From CAYOVG01 sp964407285 (GTDB lineage Bacteria > Desulfobacterota > Syntrophobacteria > Syntrophobacterales > Syntrophobacteraceae), in NCBI GenBank assembly GCA_964407285.1, contig CAYOVG010000261.1, positions 1-10,485 on the forward strand: DNA of 10,485 bases, given 5' to 3'. The position numbers and the translations under genes are program-made. Positions 7,577 through 10,485 of this stretch are shown one piece after another. How positions within the stretch are numbered: position 1 is the stretch's first letter; every line of letters begins with the position of its first letter. Below the pieces are notes generated by a model. The model was given only the letters and a program-made list of their open reading frames with translations, did not search any database and was not told where the DNA came from.

Positions 7577-7915
7577 ATGTGGGCAAGAATTGTCAACGCC
7601 TTACTTGGCCTCTGGCTTATGGCCGCTCCAGCGGTTTTGGGGTATGCCGGTCCGGCAAGCATCAACGACCGCGTCGTCGGCCCTCTCGCGGCGTCGATCG
7701 CCACCATAGCCATATGGGAGGCTACCCGCTCATTGAGGTGGGTTAATTTCGCTCTTGCCGTATGGCTGCTGCTCGCCCCGCTGATACTTCGCTATGACGG
7801 TCCTGCCGCACGACTAAACAGCCTGACGGTAGGGTTCCTCATGGTTCTGTGCGCTCTCGTGCGGGGAAAAGTAAAGGGCCGCTTCGGAGGCGGCTGGTCG
7901 TCCCTGGTTGATTGA
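7577..7915 (+). CDS. Small SPW-repeat-like four-helix membrane protein
   Basis: This 112-residue hydrophobic protein has four predicted membrane helices (about 4-22, 33-48, 55-74 and 83-99). It is a visible duplication. The first half has VNALLGLWLMAAPAVLGY and the second VNFALAVWLLLAPLILRY, each followed by G-P-A and a second helix. This matches the layout of SPW-repeat proteins, although the Ser-Pro-Trp motif is reduced to Ala-Pro in both copies. The family's function is not established. The gene lies 51 bases after the VKOR-like gene on the same strand. SDR, VKOR-like and SPW-like genes together are, as far as I recall, a recurrent neighbourhood in diverse bacteria, which supports a shared envelope or redox role. 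The C-terminus is short, basic and Gly-rich. Confidence 0.8.
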   Translation: MWARIVNALLGLWLMAAPAVLGYAGPASINDRVVGPLAASIATIAIWEATRSLRWVNFALAVWLLLAPLILRYDGPAARLNSLTVGFLMVLCALVRGKVKGRFGGGWSSLVD

Positions 7916-8177
7916 CAATCTCCTCCGCGGTTTCTTGCCGTTTCCCTTCCCCAAAGCTTTGAGGGAAAGCTCCGCCGTAAGCGATTCGCCGCCTTCCAGC
8001 GGACGGAATGATGGGACTTACACGCTTTCCGATCACAGCCGCCAACGGGTATCCGGGGAAAAGCCGGGATGCGCGTGGACTTCCGGCGTGCTGGTCCCGT
8101 ACTGGAACCGAACGTATTCCATTCTCTCATTCGGGTCACTACTATGCGAAGTATGCCGATATAGGGTAAAGGCTGTA

Positions 8178-8206
8178 TTGAAGGCGCTTCCGAGTGATGA
8201 TTTAAT
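8178..8206 (+). promoter_or_regulatory. Candidate sigma70-like promoter
   Basis: TTGAAG (8178-8183, 4 of 6 consensus positions) and TTTAAT (8201-8206, 5 of 6) are separated by exactly 17 bases. A perfect TATAAT also occurs at 8210-8215 but has a poor -35. Either would give a leader of roughly 155-165 bases before the gene at 8380. Confidence 0.5.
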
Positions 8207-8222
8207 CAATATAATTAAATCA
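8198..8222. promoter_or_regulatory. AT-rich dyad overlapping the -10 element (possible operator)
   Basis: TGATTTAAT (8198-8206) is a perfect 9-bp reverse complement of ATTAAATCA (8214-8222), separated by 7 bases. It covers both possible -10 boxes, where a repressor would block transcription. About one such repeat per 10 kb is expected by chance, so the role rests on its position. Confidence 0.3.
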
Positions 8223-8367
8223 ATAGCGGAATCTGCATGCAGGGAGCCGCATTTTGAGGTTTTTATCTGATTGGAACGATATACGACAATATGTGATGCT
8301 GTGATGCCCGGACCGGATCGAATGGAACAAGATGGTCCTCCGGTTCGTCATGGCGACATGCACTATA

Positions 8368-8373
8368 AGGAGG
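8368..8373 (+). promoter_or_regulatory. Consensus Shine-Dalgarno deciding the start at 8380
   Basis: AGGAGG sits 6 bases before the ATG at 8380. It rules out the in-frame upstream starts at 8332 and 8350, which have no comparable site. Confidence 0.85.
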
Positions 8374-8379
8374 ATAATC

Positions 8380-9051
8380 ATGGCGGAAATCAGAGAATAT
8401 ACCGTGGACAGGCATCCGTCCGGCACGCCGCCCAAGGCGGCCATGGGAGCTTCCATTGCCGAGGCGATTCTCGGCATCAGCGCCGTTGCCCTTACCATAA
8501 TAGGGTTGGTAGGAGTGATTCCCGACCTGTTGCTCGCCATTTCGACAATCGTCATCGGCGCCGCCCTCCTGTTCGAGGGTGGAGCTGTGGCGGCTCGCTT
8601 CAATGCCCTGATGAACCAGACCGGAAGCGATGTGGGATCGGGTGCGCACTGGGGCGGTATGACGGCCGAATTCCTGGCGGGAGCCGCCGGGATAGCCTTG
8701 GGAATACTCAGCCTTCTAGGGGTTGCTCCTGCTTACCTGCTTCCCATTGCCGCCATCGTGTTCGGCGTCGCACTGGTTTTGGACAGCGGGGTAAACACCC
8801 GCATCAGTTCCCTTGAAGCCAAAAGGATGGGGAACTTCGAATTCTCCAACGAGGTGGTGCGGGAATCGGCAAGGGCGACCGCCGGAATCCAGGTGCTTGT
8901 CGGCCTGGCGGCGATTACGCTGGGCACCCTGGCCCTTCTTGGAGTCAGCCCCCTCATCTTGACCCTGGTCGCCATGCTGTGCGTAGGTTCGGCCAACCTG
9001 CTCACCGGCAGCTTGATCACCGCGAGGGTTATGAAGCTGTTCCAGCATTGA
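8380..9051 (+). CDS. Six-helix membrane protein made of three two-helix repeats, function unknown
   Basis: I do not recognise this 223-residue protein. It has a short polar N-terminus (1-22), then three related hydrophobic units at about residues 23-73, 92-142 and 167-217. Each unit has one helix rich in Gly/Ala, a turn (GVIP 45-48, GVAP 114-117, GVSP 188-191), a second helix, and usually an Arg soon after (R73, R141, R216). The repeated pattern is roughly I-x-L-G-x-L-x-L-L-G-V-x-P, then small residues and a late Gly (G60, G129, G203). The protein should be an integral inner-membrane protein with six helices. The polar linkers (75-91 and 143-165) carry no recognisable domain or catalytic motif. 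The second linker is charged (RISSLEAKRMGNFEFSNEVV). The start is fixed by a consensus Shine-Dalgarno. It has its own candidate promoter and appears monocistronic. Confidence 0.85.
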   Translation: MAEIREYTVDRHPSGTPPKAAMGASIAEAILGISAVALTIIGLVGVIPDLLLAISTIVIGAALLFEGGAVAARFNALMNQTGSDVGSGAHWGGMTAEFLAGAAGIALGILSLLGVAPAYLLPIAAIVFGVALVLDSGVNTRISSLEAKRMGNFEFSNEVVRESARATAGIQVLVGLAAITLGTLALLGVSPLILTLVAMLCVGSANLLTGSLITARVMKLFQH

Positions 9052-9057
9052 TTTGGG

Positions 9058-9119
9058 TTTGCGGCAGGGTCCGGAGAATCTCTTTCCCCTGGTGGGGCCG
9101 ACCCTGCCCCTCCCGCAAA
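9058..9119. terminator. Possible bidirectional terminator stem-loop
   Basis: Between convergent genes, TTTGCGG (9058-9064) pairs with CCGCAAA (9113-9119), and CAGGGTC (9065-9071) pairs with GACCCTG (9100-9106). This makes a 14-bp stem with a six-base bulge on one side and a 28-base apical region. It begins 7 bases after the stop of the three-repeat membrane protein. No strong T-tract follows in either direction, so the terminator role is inferred from position. Confidence 0.45.
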
Positions 9120-9133
9120 TCCCCCCTGTCCAT

Positions 9134-9349
9134 TCAATCTCTTTCGATCCTGCTCTTCATCTGGTGCTGCATTCCGAGGTTGAATGCCAGGTAGGCCAGC
9201 AGCAAAGCCCAACCGCTCGCAAACAGAACCAGCCCTCCAAGTCTTCCGGCATCTCCGTACAGGAACACAAGCCGCTTCACGATGGGTGGAAAGTAGAAGA
9301 AAAGCCCCAGAAAAGTCAGGGGGAATCCGAAAATCACCGCCAGTTTCAT
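9134..9349 (-). CDS. Small two-helix membrane protein, function unknown
   Basis: This 71-residue protein has two hydrophobic helices (about 4-24 and 38-59), a short connecting loop with basic residues (VKRLVFLYGDAGR), and a charged C-terminus (QMKSRIERD). The charge pattern is sensible for a membrane protein. No family is recognised. The ATG at 9347-9349 is preceded by GGGAAA, a weak Shine-Dalgarno. It is convergent with the six-helix protein gene and separate from the kinase gene upstream (gap of about 220 bases). A longer frame in another register over the same DNA has no protein-like features. A chance frame cannot be excluded. Confidence 0.5.
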   Translation of the reverse strand: MKLAVIFGFPLTFLGLFFYFPPIVKRLVFLYGDAGRLGGLVLFASGWALLLAYLAFNLGMQHQMKSRIERD

Positions 9350-9362
9350 AGCATTTTCCCAT

Positions 9363-9391
9363 ATTATCGTAAGTTAAGTTTGGAATATCAT
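9363..9391 (-). promoter_or_regulatory. Weak promoter candidate upstream of the small membrane protein
   Basis: On the minus strand, ATGATA (9386-9391) and GATAAT (9363-9368) are 17 bases apart, matching 4 and 5 of 6 consensus positions. Transcription would begin around 9356, only about 7 bases before the ATG, which would nearly remove the leader. That spacing weakens the call. Confidence 0.2.
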
Positions 9392-9569
9392 TTAGAAGAG
9401 ATGGATTGTCTAACATATTCCGCAGGTTAAGGGCAAGAGAAATTAATCGTGCCTCTCTGAGCGATGTTTGCGCGATACGGTGTTCCATGGTCTGAAATTC
9501 TCACATTCTTCTCCACCGCGCTCTTTTCCGGGCGAAGTACGGCGTCGGCATTATTTTTTCTTCAGGACC

Positions 9570-10485
9570 TCAATCGGAAGAGCCCGGGGCCGCTCCCGCC
9601 GGTCTGAGCGCATCCCTTACGCCGGCGGCCAGGTCCTTCAGGGTGAAAGGCTTTTGGATGAATTGCACGCCTTCGTCCAGCACCCCCCGGTGAGCGATGG
9701 CATTGGCCGTGTAGCCGGACATAAACAGCACATCGAGGCCGGGGTGGATGGACTGCAGGCGATCGGCCAGGTCCCGTCCGTTCATCTCCGGCATGATCAC
9801 GTCGGTGATGACCAGGTCGATCCTGCCGGCGTGGTTTGCGGCCAGATCCAGGGCTTCGCTCGGGCGGGCGGCGGCCAGCACGACGTACCCGAGTTTTTCC
9901 AGCATTTTTACGGCCATGGTGAGCATCGGCTGTTCATCCTCCACGAGAAGGATCGTTTCGCCGCGGCCGTGCAGCGCTCCCTCCCGGCTCGTCGGACTCA
10001 TTCCCGGAGCGTCGTCCCGCGCGTGGCGCTGCAGATAGATCTTTACCGTCGTTCCCCGGCCCGGTTCACTGTACACGTTGATGAACCCGTTGTTCTGCTT
10101 GACGATGCCGTAGACCATGGCGAGCCCGAGGCCGGTGCCCTGGTCCACGCCCTTCGTGGTGAAAAACGGTTCGAAGATGAGTTCGAGCGTTTCCTTGTCC
10201 ATGCCGCAGCCGTTGTCGCTTACGGCCAGCATTACGAATTCGCCGGGAACGAAACCGGGATTGTCGGAGCAATACGCTTCATCGAAAACGGCCTTGCCCG
10301 TCTCGATGGTGACTTTGCCCACGCCGGTAATGGCGTCGCGAGCGTTGATGCAGAGATTGGCCAGGATCTGATCGAGCTGGGAGGGGTCCATTTTGACCGG
10401 CCACAGCCCCGCCTTGGGCAGCCACGCCAGGTCGATATCCTCTCCGATCAATCGCCTGAGCATCTTGAGCATGCCCTCGAGGGTC
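9570..10485 (-). CDS. Hybrid sensor histidine kinase, C-terminal part: ATPase domain plus receiver (5' end outside window)
   Basis: This is the C-terminal part of a hybrid two-component kinase. The frame is open to the window edge (TLEG precedes the Met at 10472), so that Met is internal and the sensor and phospho-His domains lie outside. Numbering from that Met, the HATPase domain shows the N-box NLCINARDA (N39, N43), the G1 box DNGCGM (86-91), the F-box IFEPFFTTK (99-107) and the G2 box GTGLGLAMVYG (112-122). After a linker comes a receiver domain with acidic E178/D179, phospho-acceptor D224 in ITDVIMPEMNG, S252 in FMSGYTA and K274 in QKPF. All key residues are present, so both domains should be active. 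No HPt domain follows, so phosphate probably passes to a separate partner, as in CckA-like kinases. The target regulator is not in view. Confidence 0.93.
   Translation of the reverse strand, partial: TLEGMLKMLRRLIGEDIDLAWLPKAGLWPVKMDPSQLDQILANLCINARDAITGVGKVTIETGKAVFDEAYCSDNPGFVPGEFVMLAVSDNGCGMDKETLELIFEPFFTTKGVDQGTGLGLAMVYGIVKQNNGFINVYSEPGRGTTVKIYLQRHARDDAPGMSPTSREGALHGRGETILLVEDEQPMLTMAVKMLEKLGYVVLAAARPSEALDLAANHAGRIDLVITDVIMPEMNGRDLADRLQSIHPGLDVLFMSGYTANAIAHRGVLDEGVQFIQKPFTLKDLAAGVRDALRPAGAAPGSSD

Larger units (their letters stand above)
7916..8379. other. 464-bp intergenic region
   Basis: This stretch separates the SPW-like gene from the next membrane protein. A 120-codon plus-strand frame (7908-8270) overlaps the SPW-like stop, has no recognisable protein character and is not annotated. 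A weak 7-bp inverted repeat (7941-7947 with 7962-7968) could form a hairpin after the SPW-like gene, but it has no T-tract and a 14-base loop. The right part (about 8195-8225) is sharply AT-rich and holds the promoter and dyad listed separately. Confidence 0.55.

Noticed and set aside
7908..8270. 120-codon plus-strand frame in the gap after the SPW-like gene
   Set aside because: It runs through the AT-rich promoter and dyad, lacks any domain, and overlaps the end of the SPW-like gene in another frame.
8733..9488. 251-codon minus-strand frame
   Set aside because: It is antisense to the six-helix membrane protein and in a different register from the small membrane protein, with no ribosome binding site or domain.

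Overview
The window is GC-rich (roughly 60% by eye) chromosomal DNA from a Gram-negative bacterium. The outer-membrane biogenesis protein TamB requires a double membrane. The TamB and sensor-kinase sequences, together with a long GC-rich extragenic palindrome, look most like a deltaproteobacterium (Desulfobacterota, for example a Syntrophobacter-like lineage). That placement is inferred from sequence style, not from a search. There are no RNA genes, transposases, phage genes, CRISPR arrays or recognisable defence genes.

Left part (1-4387): the 3' portion of a very long tamB gene on the plus strand, cut by the window start. It is followed by a 175-base convergent intergenic region with two strong hairpins: a REP-like 18-bp palindrome and a terminator-like 12-bp hairpin. 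Next (4388-5524, minus) is a secreted protein with two PRC-barrel modules joined by a glutamine-rich linker. It is divergent from the following cluster, with about 520 bp between them.

Middle (6047-7915, plus): a compact run of three genes encoding a short-chain dehydrogenase/reductase, a VKOR-family membrane protein that keeps the CxxC but lacks the loop cysteines, and a small four-helix SPW-like membrane protein. They are probably co-transcribed and may form a membrane redox or envelope-stress module; that function is inference.

Right part: a 464-bp gap holds a good sigma70-like promoter overlapped by a dyad. It precedes an unrecognised six-helix membrane protein (8380-9051) built from three tandem copies of a two-helix repeat. 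A small two-helix membrane protein (9134-9349, minus) converges on it. At the right edge is the C-terminal part of a hybrid histidine kinase with a receiver domain (minus, cut by the window end).

The items most worth a second look are the three-repeat membrane protein, the loop-cysteine-less VKOR in its SDR/SPW cluster, the duplicated PRC-barrel protein with its glutamine-rich linker, and the extragenic palindrome. I see no convincing evidence of a wholly new multi-gene system.
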